From positions 1 through 6,716 of the forward strand of contig DATFWO010000308.1 of the NCBI GenBank assembly GCA_035259205.1: a stretch of DNA of 6,716 nt, read 5' to 3'. The notes beneath the pieces were generated by a model. That model did no database searches, was not told the DNA's origin, and worked only from the letters and a program-made list of their open reading frames with translations. Shown in pieces: positions 1-5,595 of the stretch. The stretch comes from SG8-41 sp035259205 (GTDB lineage: Bacteria > Pseudomonadota > Gammaproteobacteria > Burkholderiales > SG8-41). Position numbers and translations under genes: made by a program. Within the stretch, counting starts at the first letter, position 1. Each line of letters starts with the position of its first letter.

Positions 1-525
1 GATCTTGCCGGGCGCAAGCCCGGGCCAGTTGTGTAATGCGTAGACCTCGTTCGCCGGAAACTTCTCGAACAGGCCTTCCTTCACCATGACCTGCCCGCCG
101 GCGCCGCTTTCCTCGGCCGGCTGGAAGATGACGTAGGCGGTACCGTCGAAGTTGCGCGTCTCGGCGAGGTAGCGCGCCGCGCCGAGAAGCATCGTCGTGT
201 GGCCGTCGTGGCCGCAGGCGTGCATGCGGCCTTCGTGGCGCGAGCGGTAGGGGACCGTGCCGGTCTCGTGGATCGGCAGGCAGTCCATGTCGGCGCGTAA
301 CCCAACCGCTTTTCCACTCCCAGTTTTCTTACCCTGAATTGCGCCGACAACCCCGGTCCTTGCGAGGCCGCGATGCACCTCGATACCCCAGCCCGCGAGC
401 TTCTGCGCCACGAGGTCCGAGGTACGCGTCTCGGTGAAAGCGAGCTCGGGATGCGCGTGCAGGTCGTGGCGCACCGTCTTCAATTCGGCGTGATAGGCGC
501 GGATGCGCTCGACCGGGCTCGTCAT
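1..525 (-). CDS. M20-family amidohydrolase (hippurate/IAA-amino acid hydrolase type), N-terminal part only
   Basis: The first 175 codons of a metal-dependent amidohydrolase are present; the rest lies beyond the left edge (family length is about 390 residues). Visible motifs are RHDLHAHPELAF (19-30), GLRADMDCLPI (75-85), MHACGHDGHT (101-110), FQPAEE (134-139) and LHNWP (164-168). By analogy with the M20D family, C104, H106, E139 and H165 bind the two metal ions and E138 is the general base. These enzymes cleave N-acyl amino acids or related amides, usually in the cytoplasm. No signal peptide is visible. The start is fixed by the 4-bp ATGA overlap with the upstream permease stop, and the Shine-Dalgarno sequence is weak (GAGAG about 10 nt away), so translation is probably coupled to the permease. 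Residues 66-76 (a Gly/Lys-rich loop) use AT-rich codons, including TTA, unlike the rest of the gene. The family call is secure; the substrate is unknown. Confidence 0.93.
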   Translation of the reverse strand, partial: MTSPVERIRAYHAELKTVRHDLHAHPELAFTETRTSDLVAQKLAGWGIEVHRGLARTGVVGAIQGKKTGSGKAVGLRADMDCLPIHETGTVPYRSRHEGRMHACGHDGHTTMLLGAARYLAETRNFDGTAYVIFQPAEESGAGGQVMVKEGLFEKFPANEVYALHNWPGLAPGKI

Positions 526-1493
526 ATCGGCTGCACTCTCAGGCGGGGATCGACCGCATAGTAGAGGAGGTCGACCGCCAGGTTGATGATCACGAAGAAG
601 AGCGCGATCAGGCACAGGTACGCCGCCATGACCGGGACATCGGCGAACTGCACCGCCTGGATGAAGAGCAGGCCCATGCCGGGCCACTGGAACACGGTCT
701 CGGTGATGATGGCAAAGGCGATGATGGCGCCGAGTTGCAGCCCGGTGATGGTGATCACCGGGACGAGGGTGTTCTTCAGCGCGTGGCCGAAGTGCACCGC
801 GCGGTCGGTGAGCCCCCGGGCCCGCGCGAAGCGGATGTAGTCGGTGCGCGGCACCTCGAGCATTTCGGAGCGCACCAGGCGCTGGATCAGGGTCATCTGG
901 AAAAGCCCGAGCGTGATCGACGGCAGGATGAGCGCCTTGAGCCCCGACGCGGTGAGGAGCCCGGTGGTCCACCAGCCGAGCGCTACCGTGTCGCCGCGGC
1001 CGAAGGAAGGCAGCCAGCCGAGCTGCACCGAGAACACGAGGATCAGCAGAATGCCGATCAGGAACGTCGGCAGCGACACCCCGATCAGCGACACCGCGAG
1101 CAGCGCCTGGGAGAGCCACGAGCGCCGGCGCAACGCGGTGTAGACGCCCATCGGAATTCCCGCGACCAGGGCGAAGAGCGCCGCGACCAGTGAGAGCTCG
1201 AGCGTCGCGGGCAGCCGCTCGACGATGAGCGTGGACACCGGGCGCACCTGCCGCAGGCTCAGGCCGAAGTCGCCTTGCAGCGCGCGTTCGACGAAGGCGG
1301 CGTACTGCACGTAGAACGGCCGGTCGAGGCCGAGCAGCTTCGTGACGCGCGCGCGGTCCTGGTCGGTCGCGTCCTGCCCGAGCATGAAGACCACCGGGTC
1401 GCCGACAAAGCGAAACAGCGAAAACGCGATCAGCCCGACCGTGAGCATCACGATCAGGGCCTGGCCCAGCCGCCTCAGGACGAACGCAAGCAT
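522..1493 (-). CDS. ABC transporter permease, DppB/OppB type (dipeptide/oligopeptide or similar substrate)
   Basis: This inner-membrane permease has 323 residues, normal for the DppB/OppB/GsiC family. A hydrophobic N-terminal helix (about 9-30) follows an FVLRRL start. A periplasmic stretch contains LGLDRPFYVQY and GDFGLSL, and about five more membrane helices follow near residues 98-118, 128-157, 185-205, 243-265 and 288-312. The cytoplasmic EAA loop that docks on the ATPase is seen as ARARGL (223-228) and HALKNTLVP (237-245). The C-terminus has the family's DPRLR. It would pair with a second permease, ATPases and a binding protein, none of which lie in the window. The ATG at 1493 is preferred because AGGAA lies 9 nt upstream; a TTG ten codons earlier would overlap mutY. 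The gene directly upstream is divergent mutY, so the operon probably begins here. A TGn-TAACAT extended -10-like sequence on the minus strand (1522-1514) is a weak promoter candidate. The substrate class is inferred from the family and the adjacent amidohydrolase. Confidence 0.93.
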   Translation of the reverse strand: MLAFVLRRLGQALIVMLTVGLIAFSLFRFVGDPVVFMLGQDATDQDRARVTKLLGLDRPFYVQYAAFVERALQGDFGLSLRQVRPVSTLIVERLPATLELSLVAALFALVAGIPMGVYTALRRRSWLSQALLAVSLIGVSLPTFLIGILLILVFSVQLGWLPSFGRGDTVALGWWTTGLLTASGLKALILPSITLGLFQMTLIQRLVRSEMLEVPRTDYIRFARARGLTDRAVHFGHALKNTLVPVITITGLQLGAIIAFAIITETVFQWPGMGLLFIQAVQFADVPVMAAYLCLIALFFVIINLAVDLLYYAVDPRLRVQPI

Positions 1494-1502
1494 CGATTCG
1501 GG

Positions 1503-1507
1503 TTCCT
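1503..1507 (-). promoter_or_regulatory. Ribosome binding site of the permease gene
   Basis: AGGAA on the minus strand lies 9 nt before the ATG at 1493. It decides the start in favour of this ATG over the TTG at 1523, which has no comparable signal and would place the two divergent starts on top of each other. Confidence 0.6.
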
Positions 1508-1513
1508 GCGAGA

Positions 1514-2554
1514 ATGTTACCAATGGTCTTCGCCGAGAAGCTTAAAGCGTGGCAGAAGCGGCATGGCCGCCGCGGCCTCCCCTGGCAGGGCACACGCGAC
1601 CCCTACCGCGTCTGGCTCTCGGAGGTGATGCTCCAGCAGACCCAGGTGAGCGCCGTCATTCCCTACTACGAGCGCTTCCTGCGCCGCTTCCCGACTGTGG
1701 AAGCGCTCGCCGCGGCCTCGGAAGACGAGGTGCTAAAGCTCTGGAGCGGGCTTGGCTACTACGCCCGCGGTCGGAACCTGCACGCCGCCGCCAAAGCAGT
1801 CGTCTCAATGGGTTTTTTCCCAAGAAAAGCTGAAGACATCGAGGCACTGCCCGGCGTCGGAAAATCGACCGCCGCGGCGATCGCGGCGTTCGCTTTCGGC
1901 GAGCGCGCCGCGATCCTCGACGGCAACGTCAAGCGCGTGCTGGCGCGCTACTTCGGCATCGAAGGCTGGCCCGGGGAGAAGGCCGTCGAAACCGCCTTAT
2001 GGGAGCGCGCGAACCGGCTGCTGCCCAGGGACGGCATCGAAACCTACACCCAGGCGCTGATGGACCTCGGCGCTACCGTGTGCGTGCGCACGCCGAAGTG
2101 CGAAGCCTGTCCGGTGAGCCGCGCGTGTGTGGCACGGAGGGAAGGCAAGGCGTCCGACATTCCCGCCCCGCGTCCGCGCAAGCCGCTGCCGCAGAAAGCC
2201 GTGACGTGGCTGCTTCTTCTCGACCGCGGGCAGATCCTCCTGGAGAGGCGTCCGGCGCCTGGCATCTGGGGCGGGCTGTGGTCATTCCCCGAGGCACCAT
2301 CCAAGGACGTAGAAGGCCATTGCCGGCGCTCCTTCGGCTGCGACGTGCGATCCACGAAGACGCTGGACGCGCTGGAGCACGGCTTCACCCACTTCCGTCT
2401 CCGCATTCACCCGCTGTTGTGCCAGGTGACGCGCAAGCCGGCTGTTCAATCGCCTGCTTCGCTCTGGATCGACGTCGAAGAAGTCTCCGAGGCTGCAGTG
2501 CCTTCTCCGGTCAGGACTCTCGTCAGCCGACTCAACGCAACCTCGCACATGTAA
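1514..2554 (+). CDS. mutY: A/G-specific adenine DNA glycosylase MutY
   Basis: MutY removes adenine mispaired with 8-oxoguanine or guanine, preventing G:C to T:A mutations. The 346-residue length is typical. Seen in order: LPWQ (22-25); SEVMLQQTQ (36-44) with catalytic E37; a helix-hairpin-helix LPGVGKSTAAA (112-122); LDGNVKRVLAR (135-145) with catalytic D136; four iron-sulfur cysteines C190, C196, C199 and C205; and a C-terminal NUDIX-like 8-oxoG recognition domain (about 228-340) with FTHF at 291-294, matching the FxH loop. The first cysteine gap is X5, whereas MutY and endonuclease III normally have C-X6-C-X2-C-X5-C, so the loop is one residue shorter than usual. The start is ATG 1514 or ATG 1523 (codon 4); neither has a clear Shine-Dalgarno. 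The divergent permease starts 20 bp away, so any promoter must lie within the permease coding region. A T6 run at 1813-1818 sits in an AT-rich patch. Confidence 0.97.
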   Translation: MLPMVFAEKLKAWQKRHGRRGLPWQGTRDPYRVWLSEVMLQQTQVSAVIPYYERFLRRFPTVEALAAASEDEVLKLWSGLGYYARGRNLHAAAKAVVSMGFFPRKAEDIEALPGVGKSTAAAIAAFAFGERAAILDGNVKRVLARYFGIEGWPGEKAVETALWERANRLLPRDGIETYTQALMDLGATVCVRTPKCEACPVSRACVARREGKASDIPAPRPRKPLPQKAVTWLLLLDRGQILLERRPAPGIWGGLWSFPEAPSKDVEGHCRRSFGCDVRSTKTLDALEHGFTHFRLRIHPLLCQVTRKPAVQSPASLWIDVEEVSEAAVPSPVRTLVSRLNATSHM

Positions 2555-2569
2555 GTCGCGCGCCAGCTA

Positions 2570-2586
2570 GACGCCGGTCAGGCGTC
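2570..2586 (+). terminator. Short hairpin after mutY, weak terminator candidate
   Basis: GACGCC and GGCGTC form a perfect 6-bp stem around a GGTCA loop, in the 55-nt gap between mutY and the lipoprotein gene. No T-run follows, so it does not meet the usual rho-independent pattern. It may attenuate, stabilise the mutY 3' end, or be chance in GC-rich DNA. Confidence 0.25.
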
Positions 2587-2609
2587 AGCGGCCAGGATTA
2601 GCTTGAGGC

Positions 2610-2960
2610 ATGGTGCCTCGATGGCCTACGGTAGTGCTTCTCGTGCCATTGGTCGGGTGCGCATTGATGTACGAAGGAAAGTACGACTGGGACGAAGGCT
2701 GGCGTGCTGGCCACGTGGTTCATCTTGGCAAGGGAAGGCAACTGCCGCCGCCGCCCGGTGGCGATTGTCGCCAGGGCGTCTCGGCCTCAGTCATGGAGAA
2801 AACGCTTTACGCGGATGTGAGATATCAAACCGAGGGCCGCTGGATTCGCGAGCGTGTGGTCCAGGCCCCTGCCAGCGTCGACTTGCATGAAGGAGATCTG
2901 GTCTACTTCAACGCGCAAGACTGCAAGCAGGTCGCTGTCGCGGCAAGCTCCAGCCACTGA
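2610..2960 (+). CDS. Small predicted lipoprotein of unknown function
   Basis: I do not recognise a family for this 116-residue protein. The N-terminus has an arginine (R4), a hydrophobic core and a lipobox LVGC (14-17), so it should be processed by signal peptidase II and lipidated at C17. The mature part is about 100 residues. It begins with an acidic/aromatic stretch (YDWDEGW, 25-31), then has a proline run (46-49), two further cysteines (C53, C105) that could form a disulfide in the periplasm, and a predicted beta-rich C-terminal half ending in a Ser/Ala tail. An in-frame TGA lies two codons upstream, so translation starts at ATG 2610 or the adjacent GTG 2613. GAGG at 2605-2608 is better spaced for the GTG. 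It follows mutY by 55 nt on the same strand and may be co-transcribed, although a hairpin lies between. The signal peptide and intact frame support a real gene; the function is unknown. Confidence 0.7.
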   Translation: MVPRWPTVVLLVPLVGCALMYEGKYDWDEGWRAGHVVHLGKGRQLPPPPGGDCRQGVSASVMEKTLYADVRYQTEGRWIRERVVQAPASVDLHEGDLVYFNAQDCKQVAVAASSSH

Positions 2961-2965
2961 CACTT

Positions 2966-4366
2966 TTAGAACTCGAGATGCGCGCGTAGCCCGTAGATCG
3001 TGACGGGCCCGCGATCGGCGTTGTAGGCCGGATTCTGCAAATGCTGGTAATCCAGTGTGAGCCACAGAAGCTTGCTCAGATTGACGTTGTAGTAGGCCTC
3101 CGTGAGGCGCTCCGGCTTGTAACTGATCCTGCCATCACCGATGAAGGCATCGGCGCCGCCCAGGCTCAGGTAGCTGACGTGCGAGCTGGAGATCCAGTTC
3201 CTGGCGAGACCTAAACCGACGCTATCCTTCGGCCGCGCCCAGCGTACTCCACGCGCTACGGCGGCCAGCGCGGCGGAGCTGTCGGTCGAGGTGAAGGAAT
3301 CGACCTCGGTCTTGCCGTCGGATGTCATTGCGCGAAGCGATACGCCGACGTCGTCGGTGATGGCCTGCTCGACGCTCACGCCGGCACCCACCTTCGACTC
3401 CTTGCGCCGCACCCAGCAAAGATCCGGCGCGGTCGGGTTGCTTGAACCGTAGTTGAAGTCCGTGCAGCTCGCGGCATTCTTGCCGGGGTCGGATTGCAGG
3501 GCGTTGATCGCGTCATCCCACCGGCCCATCAGCGCGACGTTGCGATAAGCGAGCAGTTGGACTTTGCCCGGCTTATGGGCAAGGCTGTGGTTGTGCTCGA
3601 GCTCGACCTGGTCGCCATAGAAGTCCATGAACCGATGTTCCAGCTCCAGCTGGTTGGGCAGCTTCGGAACGAGAAACCGTCCGGCCCGCAGCGCCCATTC
3701 GTCGTGAAAGTACTCGCCGGCCAGGCCCCAGCTGTAGCCGCGGGCGTCGGCTGCGAAATCCCACGCCGTGTAGGTTGCGAAGTTCATCGAGAGAAACTGC
3801 TGGCGGATGTCGCCCGCGTAGGCATTGCGGTCGAAGATATCGATGACCGCGATGTTTCCCGCGGTGACCACAAAGCGACGGCTGTCGACCGACTTCGCAA
3901 GTTGCATCGGGGCCGACTCGAGCTCGTGCGACTCACCGCCCAGGTTCCACGTTTGCCGCAGGAAGAGCCTGGAGACGTAGAAAATGGGAGTGCTGAAACC
4001 GGTCTTTTCAAGCTCGCCGTTCTGCACTGACCCGCCGATGCCGTGCAGATCCGAGAACGCGACCTGCGCAATCATCTCGGGCACGAAATAGATCTCCCCG
4101 CCCTGCCAGAGCTTGCGGCCGAGGTACGCCGTCGCGGTGGCGCTCCAACTGCGCTCCCTCTGCGGCAGCAGCGAATTCGGCGTGCCGTTGAGGTTCGTAT
4201 AGGGGGCGGGGAAGGCGTCCTTCCACTGCGAGATGTAGGTCGCCTGCCCGTAGGCGTTCCAGCGCTCTTCTTCGGCTTCCGCAGCCAGCGCCTGCGACAG
4301 CGCGCAACGCAGGACGGCGCCGATCACGGCGAGCAACGCTGCAGTCTTCAACGCAGAGCGATCCAT
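2966..4366 (-). CDS. Carbohydrate-selective outer-membrane porin, OprB family
   Basis: The 466-residue outer-membrane beta-barrel matches the OprB family (diffusion of sugars and similar small solutes). A signal peptide of about 29 residues ends in ALA, followed by an acidic mature start (EAEEERWN). Family-like stretches include the AGNIAVIDIFDRNAYAGD region (169-186), WDFAADARGYSWG (202-214), RAGRFLVPKLPN (227-238) and a C-terminal NPAYNADRGPV (445-455), with a terminal phenylalanine typical of BAM recognition. C301 and C317 flank a 15-residue segment that probably lies in a loop and could form a disulfide. The ATG at 4366 gives a normal signal peptide but has no clear Shine-Dalgarno upstream. 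The gene ends 5 bp from the convergent lipoprotein gene and diverges from the sigma54-type regulator, whose likely target it is. The family call is good; the solute carried cannot be read from sequence. Confidence 0.88.
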   Translation of the reverse strand: MDRSALKTAALLAVIGAVLRCALSQALAAEAEEERWNAYGQATYISQWKDAFPAPYTNLNGTPNSLLPQRERSWSATATAYLGRKLWQGGEIYFVPEMIAQVAFSDLHGIGGSVQNGELEKTGFSTPIFYVSRLFLRQTWNLGGESHELESAPMQLAKSVDSRRFVVTAGNIAVIDIFDRNAYAGDIRQQFLSMNFATYTAWDFAADARGYSWGLAGEYFHDEWALRAGRFLVPKLPNQLELEHRFMDFYGDQVELEHNHSLAHKPGKVQLLAYRNVALMGRWDDAINALQSDPGKNAASCTDFNYGSSNPTAPDLCWVRRKESKVGAGVSVEQAITDDVGVSLRAMTSDGKTEVDSFTSTDSSAALAAVARGVRWARPKDSVGLGLARNWISSSHVSYLSLGGADAFIGDGRISYKPERLTEAYYNVNLSKLLWLTLDYQHLQNPAYNADRGPVTIYGLRAHLEF

Positions 4367-4389
4367 CGGGGTGTGGAGCTTAACGGTTC

Positions 4390-4423
4390 TCGGCCACCGG
4401 TTCTAATACCTGTTGGTGGCCGA
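4390..4423. promoter_or_regulatory. Perfect 9-bp inverted repeat in the porin leader, candidate operator or activator site
   Basis: TCGGCCACC (4390-4398) and GGTGGCCGA (4415-4423) are exact reverse complements separated by 16 nt, 24 bp upstream of the porin ATG. A direct repeat CGGTTCT (4384-4390 and 4398-4404) interlocks with the left arm. On the minus strand the spacer contains TATTAG, a weak -10-like hexamer. The dyad could bind a regulator such as the divergent enhancer-binding protein, or fold as a hairpin in the porin 5' UTR. Sigma54 activator sites usually lie further upstream of a promoter, so an operator or RNA hairpin is equally possible. Confidence 0.45.
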
Positions 4424-4453
4424 CCTGGCGCGGAACTCGACTTTCGCGCTGCC

Positions 4454-4465
4454 GAACGCCCGTTC
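4454..4465. repeat. Small dyad GAACG-CC-CGTTC in the divergent intergenic region
   Basis: Two 5-bp arms flank a 2-nt centre. A longer pairing is also possible between GGAAC at 4432-4436 and GTTCC at 4462-4466. It lies between the porin-proximal inverted repeat and the regulator start, a position that would suit an enhancer-type binding site. An arm this short can arise by chance in 230 bp. Confidence 0.25.
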
Positions 4466-4596
4466 CTGCAAGTCCGGACGCCATGATAAGAAAGGCGCGG
4501 CGCGCTGGCCCATCATAGGCCTTCCAGCGAGCTATCCCGGGGGAGATATGCAGCTGCGAGTCCACCAACGCTGCGCTCTCCATCCATGAGCGACTC

Positions 4597-5595
4597 GTGA
4601 ATCGGTTCGAGGCAGTGCCACCGCCCGCGTTAATCGGTCACAACCACGCCTTTCGCGAAGTGCTGGACTATGTCCGCAAGGTGGGTCCGCATTCGTGCCC
4701 GGTCGTCATCACGGGCGAAACGGGCACCGGCAAGGAGCAGATCGCGCGCCTCATCCATGAGTCCAGCCCTCGCGCAAGCGGGCGCTTCGTGGGCCTCAAC
4801 TGCGCCGCGCTGCCCGAGACGCTGATCGAGAGCGAGCTCTTCGGCTACGAGCGCGGCGCTTTCACCGGCGCGACTCGCAGCTACCCGGGATATTTCATGG
4901 CCGCCGACGGCGGCACGCTGTTCCTCGATGAGCTGGGCGACCTGCCGCTCGCGACGCAGGCGAAGCTCCTGCGCGCGATCGAGAATCGGGAGATCACGCC
5001 GCTCGGCAGCACCCGCGCATGTCGGGTGGATTTGCGCATCGTGGCTGCGACGAACCAGCCGCTGGAAATGCTGGTGCGCGAGCGCCGCTTCCGCTCGGAC
5101 CTGTTCTACCGGCTCAACGTCGCGCGCGTGCGGCTGCCGGCCCTGCGCGAGCGGCGCGACGATGTCCTCGAGCTGGCGGCGCACTTCATGGAGACGTACC
5201 GGCATACGCCGGGCGGCGAGCGCGTCGGCTGGTTCGAGCCGCCGGCGCTCAAGAAGCTGCTGAGCTACGAGTGGCCGGGCAACGTACGCGAGTTGCGCAA
5301 CGTCATCGAGGCGATCTTCATCGAGGCGCCGCCTGGCCCGATCACGGAGCGCGTCCTCTCGGCTTGCCTCACGCCGCCCGATGGCCAGGGCGCCAAAAGG
5401 ACGAAGCCCGGCGACGAACGCCAGCGCATCCTGGAAACCCTGGTGGCCACGCACTGGAACAAATCCGAATCGGCGCGCAATCTCCATTGGTCCCGCGTCA
5501 CCTTGTACCGCAAGATGGCGAAGTACCGCATCGGCGTCGCGCCCGTGGATCAGACCTCAGGCGGCTCCGGGATGTTGCCGAAGGCCTCCTCGTAG
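4597..5595 (+). CDS. Sigma54-dependent enhancer-binding transcriptional activator lacking an N-terminal sensor domain
   Basis: This 332-residue activator uses ATP hydrolysis to remodel sigma54-RNA polymerase. The AAA+ domain begins almost at once: Walker A GETGTGKE (40-47), the sigma54-contacting GAFTGA loop (87-92), Walker B GGTLFLDE (105-112), sensor I ATN (151-153), arginine fingers R166 and R172, and sensor II WPGNVREL (226-233). A linker follows, then a Fis-type helix-turn-helix (about 275-311, with SRVTLYRKMAKY). There is no receiver, PAS or GAF domain, the same plan as PspF, so control is probably by a partner protein or by expression level. The start is GTG 4597. An in-frame stop at 4516-4518 and the absence of other in-frame ATG or GTG codons exclude a longer N-terminus. 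The Shine-Dalgarno is weak (TGAG, 6 nt away). The last 15 codons overlap, antisense, the end of the DUF3467-like gene. The divergent porin is the obvious candidate target; this is inference. Confidence 0.95.
   Translation: MNRFEAVPPPALIGHNHAFREVLDYVRKVGPHSCPVVITGETGTGKEQIARLIHESSPRASGRFVGLNCAALPETLIESELFGYERGAFTGATRSYPGYFMAADGGTLFLDELGDLPLATQAKLLRAIENREITPLGSTRACRVDLRIVAATNQPLEMLVRERRFRSDLFYRLNVARVRLPALRERRDDVLELAAHFMETYRHTPGGERVGWFEPPALKKLLSYEWPGNVRELRNVIEAIFIEAPPGPITERVLSACLTPPDGQGAKRTKPGDERQRILETLVATHWNKSESARNLHWSRVTLYRKMAKYRIGVAPVDQTSGGSGMLPKASS

Noticed and set aside
1494..1523. Ten-codon N-terminal extension of the permease from TTG 1523
   Set aside because: It overlaps the mutY start, is not hydrophobic or family-like, and ATG 1493 has a good ribosome site.
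980..2081. 12-bp direct repeat GCGCTACCGTGT at 980-991 and 2070-2081
   Set aside because: The copies lie in unrelated coding regions on different frames and strands, with no flanking similarity; most likely chance in GC-rich coding DNA.
2603..2890. 95-codon plus-strand frame with a TTG start overlapping the lipoprotein gene
   Set aside because: It has an Arg-rich composition and no signal or motif; the overlapping frame has a proper lipoprotein signal and a better start.
2955..2970. Bidirectional terminator between the convergent lipoprotein and porin genes
   Set aside because: Only 5 bp separate the stops and I see no stem-loop with a T-run in either direction.
3494..4030. 178-codon plus-strand frame inside the porin gene
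   Set aside because: It is antisense to a well-supported OprB-type porin and shows no family features.
4467..4483. Sigma54-like promoter on the minus strand toward the porin (TGGC ... TTGCA)
   Set aside because: There are 11 nt between GG and GC, where sigma54 promoters need 10; both half elements look good but the spacing is wrong.
4380..4583. 67-codon minus-strand frame in the divergent intergenic region
   Set aside because: It has no ribosome site and no motif, and it runs across the inverted repeat; the region looks regulatory rather than coding.
4630..5487. 285-codon open frame on the minus strand, antisense to the regulator
   Set aside because: It is Arg/Ala/Leu-rich, has no recognisable motif and lies wholly antisense to a gene with all the sigma54-activator motifs; long antisense frames are expected in GC-rich genes.
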